DNA from: Straminergon stramineum
Lineage: Eukaryota > Streptophyta > Bryopsida > Hypnales > Calliergonaceae
Length of the DNA stretch: 64,000 nucleotides
Direction of reading: 5' to 3'
NCBI GenBank assembly: GCA_963920665.1
Contig: OY987264.1
Coordinates: 30,360,906-30,424,905, forward strand
Numbering within the stretch: position 1 is the stretch's first letter; each line of letters starts with the position of its first letter. The notes beneath the pieces are model-generated. The model was given only the letters and a program-made list of their open reading frames with translations. It was not told the origin of the DNA and did not search any database. Position numbers and translations under genes: made by a program. Of this stretch, positions 12,149 through 24,091 are shown one piece after another.

Positions 12149-15100
12149 GTATCCTTTGGGGTCCCTGGAATTTATTTTAACCATTTGTTTAAGAAAGGAA
12201 AGAATTAATTGTCTTCTCACTTTTCTAAAAACAAATGGTGGAAAAAAAAATTGTCTTTAAAACCCAGTTGACATTCTAGTACGGTATTGAGATCCGAGAT
12301 GGAAATTCGTTTGCTTATTTTGTTCCTCAATGAATTCATTCTAAATTTTAAAGCATAATTATTCATTCTCCACTCACATTTTCAATAATAAGTGAAGGTA
12401 GAATAAGTTATTTATATTGTCATTAATAATAACATTCTGATTTCTGAATCCGCCCAATGGACGGTATATTTGTTGAAAAAATTATTTATATATTCTTTCT
12501 TTTTCACTTTGAGAATACGAAGGCATTAAGATGGGTACCCCCAAAATTATCATTTTTTTTTTTTTTAAAATTTTTCATATTTACTATTATTAGGCTGGTC
12601 AAATTTTCATATTTTCTTGTTGGCAAGTGAAAGAAAGTTTCAATGTACCAAAGAATGGGGCATTTGGATACTATATGCAAAAGTTATGAAGGGTCAAATT
12701 TTTGGAGGGAGGTTCTAAAATTGTTACTTTCTTCCACATAGGTACATGTTGATTTTGGAGATGTATACAAAGTGATGATGGCAGTTTGGGGGAGGTGTGA
12801 TTTGAGATGTATCCTCTTTACACGGACTAAGAGGAAGAAGTTTCCACCAAACAAGAAAATTAGTTGTACTAAAAAAAATGGACAGTTCAAGGGTTTGGAG
12901 TACTTTGGAGTACCCGCATGATCTAAATCATCTAAAGCTGAAATTTTTGTAGTCTATTCCCACAGTAAATGGATATGTTCTTACTAAGGGAAATCTAAAA
13001 ATATATTATTTTATGTTCTCCCCATTTATGCAAATAGGGCTTCCTAGCATTCATACTTTTGGACATTGAAGATGGTTTTAAGATCATTATTTTGGTGATA
13101 TCTCATCACCATCAAGTCCTCATAAATTTCCAATTTTTAGTTTATTTGTAATCTTTTTTTTCTATTTCTTACAAAATAAAACATTAAAGTACCTATTTTC
13201 TTGAGATTCTATACATTTCTAGTTCTCCTACTAAGAGAATTTCTCTATGCTTTATCTTCCTAGGGTACCTTCTTCTTAAAGGTGTATACTTTGGCCATTA
13301 TTTTTCTATTTTCAGTAAAAAAATTCTAAGTTTATGATACTCCCCCTAAATGCCCAAACACTACAAAAACAGGCATGTCATTCTTACAACTATCTTTTGT
13401 CCCTTTTGAATGAAATATCAATGACAAAAAAATAGTCACTCTCTCCCTATTCTGAAGTCCTTGCAACTTTTACACAAGTAAGCCTCTACAATAGTTAATT
13501 TAATTGAAGTAAGCATCCCAACCCTTGATCACCACCCTTACAAGCCAAAGTTGGCTCGGTTGGCTTTTGGAATTCTTAGAAAAAAAATAGTACTCTATCC
13601 TTTCATGACTTCTCCCAAAAGTGAATTTGGCCTAGGAATTTTGGAATGTTCTTCATCACCTAGGCCTTGCCCTTAAATTCCACATTCACTATTGTGATCT
13701 TCTAGATTCCATAATTCATTTGATAGGAACAACATGAATAGGATGTACAACAACGTAAATATTATAGGACTTTATAGTTATCTTATGTGGAAATTGAATA
13801 GAAGATGAAGATGTCTATTTAAGCTATTTCAATTAAATAAAAAAGTGGAAATTTTTCATTTTGAAAGTGTGATCTAAAATTGGGGTCTATTTATAGAAAG
13901 TAAAAAAATTTGAAAAATAGAATTAGCCAAAGTGTATAATAGTCACAAATACCTTTCTTGTGTATATTGAGTCTTTTGGAGCCATGTTGCAAAAGTTATA
14001 GCTAAAAGACAAATCAATTAAAGAGGTGTGCCAAAAAATACTACATTCAAGTATTTAATGCGATCACTGTCAATTCAATTTATTTTTAAAAATGTGAGAA
14101 AAAATAGAAAAAAAGAATATATCTTGAAATTCTAGTGGCCCACATTTTGAGTTTTGAATCTTGCACACTTAATTCAAGGTTTTTAGGTGAATGGTTAACG
14201 TGAACAACTTGATTCAATTGGTGGAATTCCACAAATATAGTTGCTTTCAAGGCACATTGCTTGAAAAAAATATCTACATAAATTTTAGTTTTCACATCTT
14301 GTATGGATAAATGTCACAATGTTTGACTCTAAGAATTTGGCCTATTCTACAAAATTGATGATGATTTAGGATCTCAAATCAAGATCTCCCTCATCTATGA
14401 CTATAAACTTTGAATCTTCAAAACTAAATAAGAAAAAAGGTACCAAAAGGTATACTAGTAGTTTTGATAGTAATTGATGCAATATACATTTGTCTTGCAT
14501 TGAAAATTTATTAAAAAAGTTGTATCCTTCCAAATTTGAAATCAATCCATGATTGTATAGGACCTCACAAATTTGTTATAAATTATAAATTCCATACCTA
14601 TACTCAATTTTGCATTAAAACAAAAAATGTCAAGCATTAGGATTAAAATGATCGAAATGGTCAAATTTTTAAAATGTTTAATGATTTTTAGAAAATAAAT
14701 ATTGCAAATTCAACTTCAAAGAGTTTATAAAAGACAATTTCTATTTTTAGATTTTAGATTTTCTAATACAATGGGAAAAATTGTAGCATCACTTGTTTTG
14801 TGGAAAAGACAAAAAGATTTAATGATGAATCATCAATACTAGTAATTTTGTAACTAGATTGTCTTGTTTGACATATATTTTGTACTACACATCGTATTAG
14901 ACTTTTGACATCAAGTATCATGTTCAACAAAAATGTGTTTAATAGTATACTAGACATTCAAAAACCTTTGAATATTTCCAAAGATCTTCAAATATTTCAA
15001 AGGTATACTAGAATAGTTGTTTATATTCTATGTATCTTCTAATAATTTTCTAGTAGGATAGATAGGGATTAAATACTAATCTACTAGTTAAACCTCTTAA

Positions 15101-15817
15101 ACATTGTATCCAACATTGCGTTGAGTTGTCAATTGAGACAGTCATATGTCTAATACTCATAAAATATAGAACACTCAAGGGCCATGTTTTCACTTTGATA
15201 TGAAGTGATTATGCAAAGTACACCTAAAAATAGTAAATATGATCCCCTCTAGCTTTGTACAAAGAAAATTCTTATGTGTATTTTTGGACATCCAAATATG
15301 GTTGATTTCCATTTCCTTTATTGAATTTCATCTTCAAAAAGTTCTTAAAATTAGATAAGTTTTAGTTTTTGATAGTTTGAAATTTTCTATTTATTGATGA
15401 TTTAAATGTCATTGTATCCATTTTTTTCAAATTTTGCACTTTCTTCGTTCTCGCATTTAAAAATATATTTTGGGATTGATCTTTCTAGGGTACAATTTCC
15501 TTAAATGTCTAAAGATTGAATCTATTTCCTTTTATTTTCAAATTTCAAATTTTAATTTTAAGTTACTTCTAAAATATCAACATTGGACCAACTACTACAA
15601 ATAGTACAATTGTTTTGTGGAATCATCTTTTGGATCATTTTCCTTGCAAAATACTTTGGTAGTAGTAATCATAATCTGGAATATGAATAAAAAGGAAAAA
15701 TTGATCTTTTGTGGATTAAAAATCAAATTTTGAAAAAAAAATACCGCTCAAAGAACTAGCCTAAAATTGTGCATCTAACATAAATAGGTGATTGAGGGGT
15801 GTTTTCAAGCTATACAT
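12149..15817. other. Gene-free AT-rich intergenic DNA
   Basis: No open frame with credible protein character, no RNA gene and no intact repeat pair was recognised. Confidence 0.5.
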
Positions 15818-16393
15818 TGACAAACAAAATTGAGTACAAATTTGAAACATTTTCATTCAAACATCCATAACATAAGCATCAATGGATAAAGTCTAAAAAT
15901 GTATATACAAAACTTGTAGTGTGTGACATACTACACATTACCATGGAAGTTTGAAGAAAAAATTAGTTGTGATTTGAAAGAAAATTAATTTCAAAGTTAG
16001 CCATGTCTAAAACTTGGTTTTGTTCAACATTTTTGGAATTACTTTATCTTTTGTCAATTTTTTCTTAGAACTCCAAAAAAACTCTTTGTGCATTGGCATG
16101 TTGGTATACATCATTTCAAATTGTTGTACACAAAAATTGAAAGAAATTTACATTTATAGAATTCCAAATATCAACAATTTGATAAACATGCAAATGATGT
16201 TGGTTCTCACAATATTTGAATTTTTTTTGGAATTCAAATCACAACTAATTTTTTCTTCAAACTTCCATGGTAATGTGTAGTATGTCACACACTACAAGTT
16301 TTGTATATACATTTTTGGACTTTGTCCATTGATGCTTATGTTATGGATGTTTGAATGAAAATGTTTCAAATTTGTACTCAATTTTGTTTGTCA
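15818..16393. repeat. Large inverted repeat, two ~161-bp arms around a ~254-bp loop
   Basis: The left arm 15818-15978 (beginning TGACAAACAAAATTGAGTAC) is the reverse complement of the right arm 16233-16393 (ending GTACTCAATTTTGTTTGTCA), with only a few mismatches. The loop 15979-16232 includes AATTTGATAAACATG and AATGATGTTGGTTC, which recur at 40570-40605 in a second, rearranged copy. It is a foldback/MITE-like element; its transcript would form a long near-perfect hairpin. Confidence 0.8.
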
Positions 16394-18340
16394 GTGTGGA
16401 TGCTCCATTGACTTTATAATATAGAGTGCAATTTTATTATATAATGTACATATAGATTACTTTTATTTAAATGATAATTTTGAAAAAAATTGTAATAAAT
16501 TCTTATGAATATAAAATAATTCATATATAGAAAATCTTTTGAATACACTACCTCATCGTTATATTTTTTTTGGAAATAATGCATATTTAGGGGTTCAAAA
16601 CTCTCTTTTAGTACCGTTTCAAGCTTTAATATATCTCAAGCATAGTTAATCTTTATTTTTTAATCCATCTAATGAATTGTAAACTTTGTGTTAGAACTCT
16701 TTGCATTTGTATGGTGAAGATTTTTTCACAACTTTATTTTTTTAGAAATCTCTTGAAGTTCAAATATGCTTAACTTCAAAAACTAACTTTTTAAGTTGAA
16801 AATTGACCCTTCAAAAATCGCTTCAATAATAAGTAAAATGATGTTTTTTAAATCACCACATGTAGAACTTAATATTTTGAATTCAAACAAGAAAATCTTG
16901 TGAAAATTACAATTACTCAGTTTATTGTCAATATTAGAAAGAATTTTCAATTTTTGGTTTCAATTTCTATTGAAATGTAATTATTGATTAGTGCAACAAT
17001 TGATCTAATTATGTGGATATGATCTATGTATCATATCTTATAAATTTTGCTTGAAATTCATCATTAAATTATCATTCTAAGTTGCATTTTATCACGTGTT
17101 TCTACAAGTTTGGAAATCTAGACTATCCCACAATATTTACGGGGTTAAAAAGAGAGAAAAATTCTTAGGGTTTGACTTGTGACAATCAACACCCCTTGAC
17201 TCTTCGTGGAATAAATTTTTTGTATTGTATCTAGTTGTTGTTTTTTAGAAAATTGCAGATTGCATTATGTTATCAATATCTTGTCAAATTTTTGAAGTAA
17301 AAAAGGAATTTTGCACATGTATTTTTATGCCATGTAAAAGAATTTGGGTAATATAACTTTTGATTCTAGAGCCCAATGAAAAAGTGGATTCTTGCAAATA
17401 ATCCATTTCCGTACCTTGTGTTGAAATTTTGAGAAGATCCATTCAAGATTGACTTTATACAAACCTATCCAAATTTTCATATAATTGGTTAAGTGCAATT
17501 GTCATTAGGTGTTTTTGAGCAGCCTTCAAAGGCCATTTCACGTTGATTCCCCGTGTTGGGAACCAAACAGTCCTGGCCAGAATTTGAAATTATTAAAAAA
17601 TTAATTAATTTTTTTATTATTATCTAACATGGTCAAACTTTAGCCACGTCAACTAGCTGCAGTGGCCGAGTTCCCACAGTCCCAGAACTTAGAAGAACTT
17701 ATAGTAACTTGCAGCCTTTAACAGTAGTTGAACTTCATTCAGTATTTTAGGGGTTACAGTAAGCCAACCCTACTATCACTACAATTTCTAAGTTGGTACT
17801 GAGAAAAGTGTCAAAAGAAATTTACACATCAGAAGCAATATAAAAAATATGAAAATTTCAAATTGTATTTTTCCAACAAAGTACAAATTTTGAAGTCATA
17901 CCATTATGTCTTAAAGCCTATACATGCTACTAAGTCCTTAGCAAAACCAAGAGAAAAGTGTTATACAAAGGTCATCTTACTAATCTTAAATAGCCACGAT
18001 AATTTCCAAAAATGTTTACATACTTTGATGGTTTTACAATGGATACATTCTTTTGATGGTACAATATGCATCCATATGCATAATTCATCACTGTCAAAAA
18101 TGTTTTACATACACTTGGGCCAAGAAGCAACACTAAAACCAAACAAGGTAGATACACCCATTCCCATCCCTTCAAAAACTCCTCCTTCATGTACCAATAG
18201 TGCACATTTTCTTCCTAGAATGTACTACATTTGAATATGATGACAAAATTGGGTGCATGGGTGCATCTACCTAATTGCCCAAATGTATACAATCTAGACA
18301 TCAATCCCAACTTTCTGTTTTGTACCTCCTAAGGTTGATT
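16394..18340. other. Gene-free AT-rich intergenic DNA
   Basis: No gene is recognised. A right-terminus-like string TTTACGGGGTTAA occurs near 17137-17149, but I could not find its partner. Confidence 0.45.
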
Positions 18341-18525
18341 CACTAGAAGAAATTTGGGTTCATCTACTTGATGCGTTTTTGTTAACACAAAATTGTGTTG
18401 GAAATAACCCAAATTTGCAAAATTGTGACTAAAATACTACAAAAATGGTGTTACTTTCAACACAATTTTGTGTTACTTAACAAAAACACATCATGTAGAT
18501 GAATGCAAATTAATTTCTTCTAGTA
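18341..18525. mobile_element. CACTA-type MITE, 185 bp, 3-bp target-site duplication
   Basis: The left end is CACTAGAAGAAATTTG and the right end ATTTCTTCTAGTA. Inner arms also pair: CATCTAC...GTTTTTGTTAACACAAAATTGTG against CACAATTTTGTG...AACAAAAACAC...GTAGATG. ATT flanks both sides (18338-18340 and 18526-18528). A CACTAG terminus plus a 3-bp duplication is the signature of the CACTA (CMC/EnSpm) superfamily. There is no coding capacity. Confidence 0.75.
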
Positions 18526-19082
18526 ATTTTTGGTACACTTTTCAACAATACTTATAAAATCCATAGTTTATTCATTCAATGTTCAAACAATGCAATCTAA
18601 TGTGCCTTGGAACCCTCTTTCACTTGCCAATAACTTAAGATTTATAATTATATTTTTTTCGATGATGATAGTAACAATGTTCCGTCCATTGCTATTGGTG
18701 GCGATAATAGGGATGCATTTACCTTTTAATTAGTTAGTGGAGACATGTTTTCATTTGTCACCTCCAGCTCATGCAAAGCATATCTGCACATGAACTGAAG
18801 ATCTAAATTAAGCTTAATTATAACTTAAGTTATGCCCCCCCCCCCTTGTTGTTATCAACTTGTCATTCATTTCATTGATATCTATCCTGCCACTTTAATT
18901 GAATTTATTTAGCAATTTTAAGCACTTGGTGTGAATGCGTTTCTTTTTTTAGGGTTTCTGATGAACATCTGCTTAATGAAAAAAAATGAAAAAAAAATGA
19001 ATCAGAGTTGCAGTAAATGAGGGAGACATGAAACACTTGTTTAATTGATGTCGGTGAGTCTGTGGCCACATTCAGTTCACAC

Positions 19083-19444
19083 CAGCAATCCCAAAACTGG
19101 CTAAATTTTGCTCGGTTGCTATACTAAATAGTGAAATTAGGTTGCCACACACTATAGAAATATTTGCTATTACTCTACAAAATCACACTACTCTTAAATT
19201 AGATATTGTTGTTATTGGGACTTATGAACCTTCATGTATACAAATGGAAGTATATGTAGAAATTTTTGTTGACTTTAATGGCTTGTAAAGTACTTTTCTT
19301 GGGGTAAGTCAATCTAATTGTTAAGGCAACCTAATTTCACTATTTAGTGTACTTAATTTCTTCATGCCCTCAGTGTTAAATTCAAACAAATCTTCCAAAA
19401 ATGAACATTTGGCTAATTTTTCTAAACTTGTTCTAGGATCATTG
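19083..19444. mobile_element. hAT-type MITE interrupted by a second MITE
   Basis: Ends are CAGCAATCCCAAAAC and GTTCTAGGATCATTG (inverted). They are flanked by a perfect 8-bp direct duplication GTTCACAC at 19075-19082 and 19445-19452. CAGNG-like termini and 8-bp duplications mark the hAT superfamily. Removing the inserted element (19122-19349) and one copy of its TA duplication leaves 132 bp, exactly the length of the related intact copy at 24925-25056. Confidence 0.88.
19122..19349. mobile_element. 228-bp TA-targeting MITE nested in the hAT-type element
   Basis: The left terminus TACTAAATAGTGAAATTAGG is mirrored at the right by CCTAATTTCACTATTTAGTG, and the inverted repeat extends to GTTGCC/GGCAAC. 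TA dinucleotides flank it (19120-19121, 19350-19351). The uninterrupted host copy at 24.95 kb reads TTGCTACTTAATTT across the same point, so insertion site and TA duplication are directly demonstrated. TA duplication fits the Tc1/mariner-type group; the superfamily is inferred. Confidence 0.88.
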
Positions 19445-19452
19445 GTTCACAC

Positions 19453-20700
19453 CAATCAAAGCTCCTCTTAGCTCATTTCCTCCTTCCATGAAAATGGACC
19501 CTTTTTTTGTCTTTTCCCATGGTCATTGGTTGCATCCTCTCAAGCATTAAAAAATACTTAAAATGTCAATTTTTGCATTATAGCCATTTCTCATTGACTA
19601 ATTTCCTCCTAATTGAAATTGGCATTGGCAAAATTGCTAGATTCCTATAATATATAAAATTTTAAAAAATCAATTCCAAATTGAAAGCTCTAATCAATAT
19701 TGTATCCTTCGCAAGAATTGAACTTGGCATAGCCTGTCACCATTTGAAAGGCCAAGGATCCTCCCAACTCATTTGAGATGGAGTTGGGAATAGTAATGAA
19801 AAGTTTGCATGAGATCAACAAAGTTTAGGAATAAAAGTTTTCAACTTCTTCAAATTGTTCTTTTGTTGTCCCTATAAGATACCACTTAGTATTGTTATAT
19901 AAATGTCAAAACATAGAGGAATTCTTCCACAAGACAAGGGTGTCTACTCAACTATAGCCAACTATGAAGAGCAATATACTTAAGCTAAGCAATAATGGGG
20001 TGAGTGGAGATTTGGGAGCAACAATGCAATAAGAGGAGTGTAAAGCAATGGCGAATGCATAAGAAAGGGAGGTACATTATGGGAGGCGAGAAGCGAGACC
20101 TTGGTTGATGGGAGTCCCAACATGGAAGGTCTTTTATAAATCCTAATTCCCTAATAACCACCCAATTGTTGGATATCCTACCCCTAAAGGATGATACCCC
20201 TGCCATCTTAGGTTGATACCTTGACCATTTGGCTTTGACTAGGAATTATCCTATGGCAGTTAAAATCCACCAAATGTTGAAAACAAAGGTGGGTAAAAAT
20301 TCCTCCAATTTTTTTGGAGCATTGGTTGATTTTTGACCCCACTAATTTCCTTCTAGATTTGCATCTTTTGTTTTCAGGAGGCAAACGTTTTTTTCCCACA
20401 TCTAACAAACTAATTTTGAATTAGTCATCAGGTTTTTCTAATCATATAGTCACTTCAATTTTTAATTATTAATATATGGATTTTTTCCCTTTATACTCCT
20501 TTATTTTGCACTTGTTGAAAGAAAATTTCAATTGCATTGAAATAATTACACAATTTACAAGTTGAGATTACCTTTAGATTGAAATGGCTTATAATCAAAT
20601 TTCTCTGTCTCTCTCTATATGTTACAAGTAGGGAGTAGAAGATTTCTAACATATACAACAAAAAACAATTCTTAAAGAATCACTTTTTTTTTAAATAAAA
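19453..20700. other. Gene-free intergenic DNA
   Basis: No credible gene is seen. A CTACCCCTAAAGGATGATACC motif near 20169-20189 resembles a decayed TTAACCCCTAAAG terminus. Confidence 0.4.
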
Positions 20701-20712
20701 ATTTGAAATTGG

Positions 20713-20715
<3 letters not shown>

Positions 20716-20771
<56 letters not shown>
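20716..20771. repeat. Compound microsatellite (CT)n(AT)n
   Basis: An uninterrupted CT run of about 30 bp is followed directly by an AT run of about 24 bp. It lies inside DNA related in reverse orientation to the element at 55194-56145, at a point where that copy has no such run, so it expanded after the copies diverged. Confidence 0.95.
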
Positions 20772-21451
20772 AGTGGAAAGTTTTGAATCATTCAATTTTG
20801 ATTTATGAGATGAAAGTTATAAGGAATTTTAGTTGAGGATACTTTACAGGTAGTTATAAAATCTCCACTCTAAAATAAACTTTAAAGACCTTTATTTAAC
20901 TCAATTTTTAACATTTTTGGAAAACCCCAAAAGTTAGGTGTAGATTGTTTATTAAAACATTACAGCTATTGGGATTGGCATTTTTCAATTCCATAACTAA
21001 ATTGTTAACAATTTAGTATTTTGAATCATTCTCTACTTCTTTCTACTTACTAATTTTTCCTATATGTTGTATAATTCCACATGATCTAAAATTTTTCAAG
21101 TATGTAGACAACTTGACTTGAAAAATGAATGCAAAGAGTTACAACCATTTTAGACATTTTTCATAATGATTTGACCTTGTAAAGTGCTGCTACCCGGATT
21201 TTTGAAGGGCAAAAAAAGGGATTTTTGTCACTTCAACTGCTGATAACTTGCAAGCTACACGGTGGAAATTTCTGAAATTTCTTTCATGTCTTCTGAAACC
21301 AAGTTACTACAAGATTATACGGTTAAATGTGTCCAAAAAGTGTTTTTCTTTGGGGGGGGGGGTGTTCCCAAAATTTGGTACTTGTACTAGAAATAGCAAT
21401 TTGGGAGCATTTTTGGTGAAAACATAGTCAAAAACCTTAAGGGGTTAAACT
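20772..21451 (-). mobile_element. Diverged reverse-orientation copy of the 0.95-kb TTAA element
   Basis: Reversed, this stretch reads like the element at 55194-56145. Shared phrases include GACTATGTTTTCACCAAAAA, TTTCTAGTACAAGTACCAAA and TGTACAACATATAGGAAAA-like text. It ends AAGGGGTTAA (terminal TTAA at 21448-21451), matching the CCCCT terminus of the other copy. The opposite end could not be placed; it probably lies before the microsatellite. Confidence 0.65.
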
Positions 21452-23880
21452 TTAAATATACATAAGTGTAGTAGACTATTATGGAAATGCGTGTAAAGTT
21501 TTTCTGGTCTATTTCATTTTGTAAATTGAAAGATTATAATGTTTGAAGTGAAAAAATAACTTCTTTTCATTCTTGTGAGACAGGGTCATCAAACTTCAAG
21601 CCCATTGAAGTAAATTTTTTGTTCTATACAAAATCAAGACTTTAAGACATTGATACCACATATTGAAAGGTACACATGCCAAATTTTAGAAACAAATGAG
21701 GAGTCTACTAAGTTACTCTAAACCGCCCTACAAGGAGGTCAAGTAAACTAGCAATACACTAGTCATTTTTTGATGATTTCTTGTGCAATAAAGAAATTTT
21801 TCATTTGAAATCCCAAAGATTAAAACTTAGAAACAAACACTTAGAGTATTGAAAAAAAAATTCAAGAACTTTGACATCACAAATTTCAAGATAATAATGT
21901 TTGTAGTTAGAAGAAAATGTTGTTCTTTTCAAACTTGCCTAAAAGGATTAGCAAAGTTTTGACTCCTCTTGGAGCATTTCAGGTTTTCTCACTAAAACCA
22001 TTTTTTTTAAAGTTGCCTATTGTGTCTTGTTAGTTATATACATGCCAAATTTAAAAGTAGATGATGAATTTAGCAAGAGATGTCCAAATTGCCCAAATTA
22101 CCTAGAGTTTTTTGGATAGCATAACTCTTGATCCAAGCATTCAATCAATTTACAATTTGGTAAAAGGGGGTGAATGTTCCATTGTGTGTTAGATTGTGAG
22201 AAACATTTGTTTCTTTTCCTTACTTCATCATCAATCCAAATTCCAATTGTCCTTGAATAGACACTTGGGACTTTAGAGGTGAAGTATATATTGACATACT
22301 CCATAATAAAAATGCATGGTCCGCACATCAATATCCTATATTTATTTATTTAAATTTTTTTTATATAGATGCTGAAAATGGAGATTTTTTCAATATCTTG
22401 TTTTGCACCATACAATTTTTTTCATCTTCAAAACAATTCTCAAAATCTTTGGCATGTATTTCTAGAATTATTTTCCACCAAATTTACCTTACAACTACGA
22501 TATAGGGTCTATTTGTCAATTTTTGAGCAACCATGGGATAGTTTTAGGTTGAGTACACGATATTCCTTTGAGATGAATGAAGTCAAGAAAATTTGAAGCC
22601 ACCACAACTAATACTCTATAGTTTTTAAAGTCAGAATGGTTTTGAACATTGAATAATGTTATGTTTCGAAAGAGGTACTTAAAAAGTCATAGTATATTTG
22701 ATAAAGTTTTCTTTAGAACCAATTTTAGAAGCATACATCCAATGGGACAAAAGCTATTGTCTAGTGTTTATCTTTTCACAAAACCCAACCAATGACTAAA
22801 TTCTAAGAATCAAATATAGTTTAGCAAACTTAAGTAATAGCCCTTTGGTGCTTTGTTTGGGTAGGATGTTGGTAGGACCAATATTTCAATTTGGAATAAA
22901 ACTAGATTGAATGCAACTATATCATATTGCCATTCTAAAAGAAATAAAATTTAAACAAGCATTCAAATGCAATCTAGGAAAAGAGTTGATATATGTGCAT
23001 TGTGGGTTAGAAGGGGTGAGTTTACAAAGAAGGATTACAAATTGAAAGACGCCATAACTTTTCAAGGTAGAAGTATTCAAAACCTTTCCCCTCCCCCGCA
23101 ATTTTGTCATACTTGATCTTTTGAAGTGTTATCAAGATGATCTTAAATTGTAATTGTAGAATGTTTTAAACTATGTTCATGGCACAAAGTAGGTGAAAAG
23201 CAATAAAAACTTTAGTGATGATGATTTTGAGCCTTTCTAATGGAGATTCCAAGACACAATTATATTACACATTTCATGTTCCAGTTTGGTCAAATTTCAT
23301 TAGTTTTCTGTATTAAAATAAGGTGACATTGAATAGATGGGCACTTGGAGTTAAGGCCATGTCATCACCTACTCTCGCCAAAAGTGAAGATGAAGGCCTG
23401 TTGTAGTGGATGAGTTTGGGATCACATTGGGAGGTGATCCCAAATTTTGTCTAGAAGACAAAATAAGTTTGTTCAACTTGAAAGGAATTCTGAATGAGCT
23501 TCCCTTGAAGGAACTCAAGTATAATTTCACTAGACATCTCATTTCTAATGTGAAACTATTCACCAGATGGACAAAATCAATGACAACATGGCAATTTTCC
23601 CTCCATAGTTACCAAGATGAACAATCTAGTGGACAAAGGGTCTTGTCTACTACAATGGATAATTCAAATTTGAACTTGGCCTTAGCCTTGAATTCGAAAT
23701 GGCAAGCAGCTAAAATTTGACAATTTCATGAAAGCAACGGGTACTTATCTACCTTGTATTTTTGCAGATCGGTTGGTTGCCAATCCTACCAATTTTTTTG
23801 TCTAGTTTTGGATCCTTTAATTTCACATTCCAACCGATCAATTTACCTAAGGCATTGACCAACAATGAAGTAAGGTTGTA
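21452..23880. other. Gene-free intergenic DNA; one unexplained 104-codon frame
   Basis: Mostly AT-rich repeat-like DNA. The frame at 23406-23720 (plus) has a more protein-like composition than its surroundings (start DEFGITLGGDPKFCLEDK), but it begins at GTG and shows no family signature or neighbouring exons. It could be a transposon-borne or pseudogene fragment, so I do not call it a gene. Confidence 0.35.
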
Positions 23881-24084
23881 GCACCCAAAACCAACAACAT
23901 ACTCAGTTGTGTCACTTTCTAAACAAGGCAATCATTCTAAAATGTAAATCTTTGTAGACCATAGATAGCTTATCATTTTGGTCAACAAACATTAAGCTAT
24001 CTATGGTCTACCTAAATTTGAGTTCTAAAATGACTACTGTGTCTAGAAAGTGATCTAATTATGTACATTGTTGGTTTTGGGTGC
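23881..24084. repeat. Foldback palindrome, two ~92-bp arms with a 20-bp loop
   Basis: The left arm 23881-23972 starts GCACCCAAAACCAACAA and ends GTAGACCATAGATAGCTTA. It pairs with 23993-24084, which starts TAAGCTATCTATGGTCTAC and ends TTGTTGGTTTTGGGTGC. The inner 19 bp and outer 17 bp are perfect; the middle is imperfect. The stem-loop geometry resembles a MITE or a young small-RNA-producing inverted duplication. It lies 7 bp from the TTAA terminus at 24092. Confidence 0.8.
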
Positions 24085-24091
24085 TTCTCCC

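Noticed and set aside
23406..23720. 104-codon frame considered as a transposase fragment
   Set aside because: No catalytic motif or match recognised and no flanking exons; left as an unexplained open frame.
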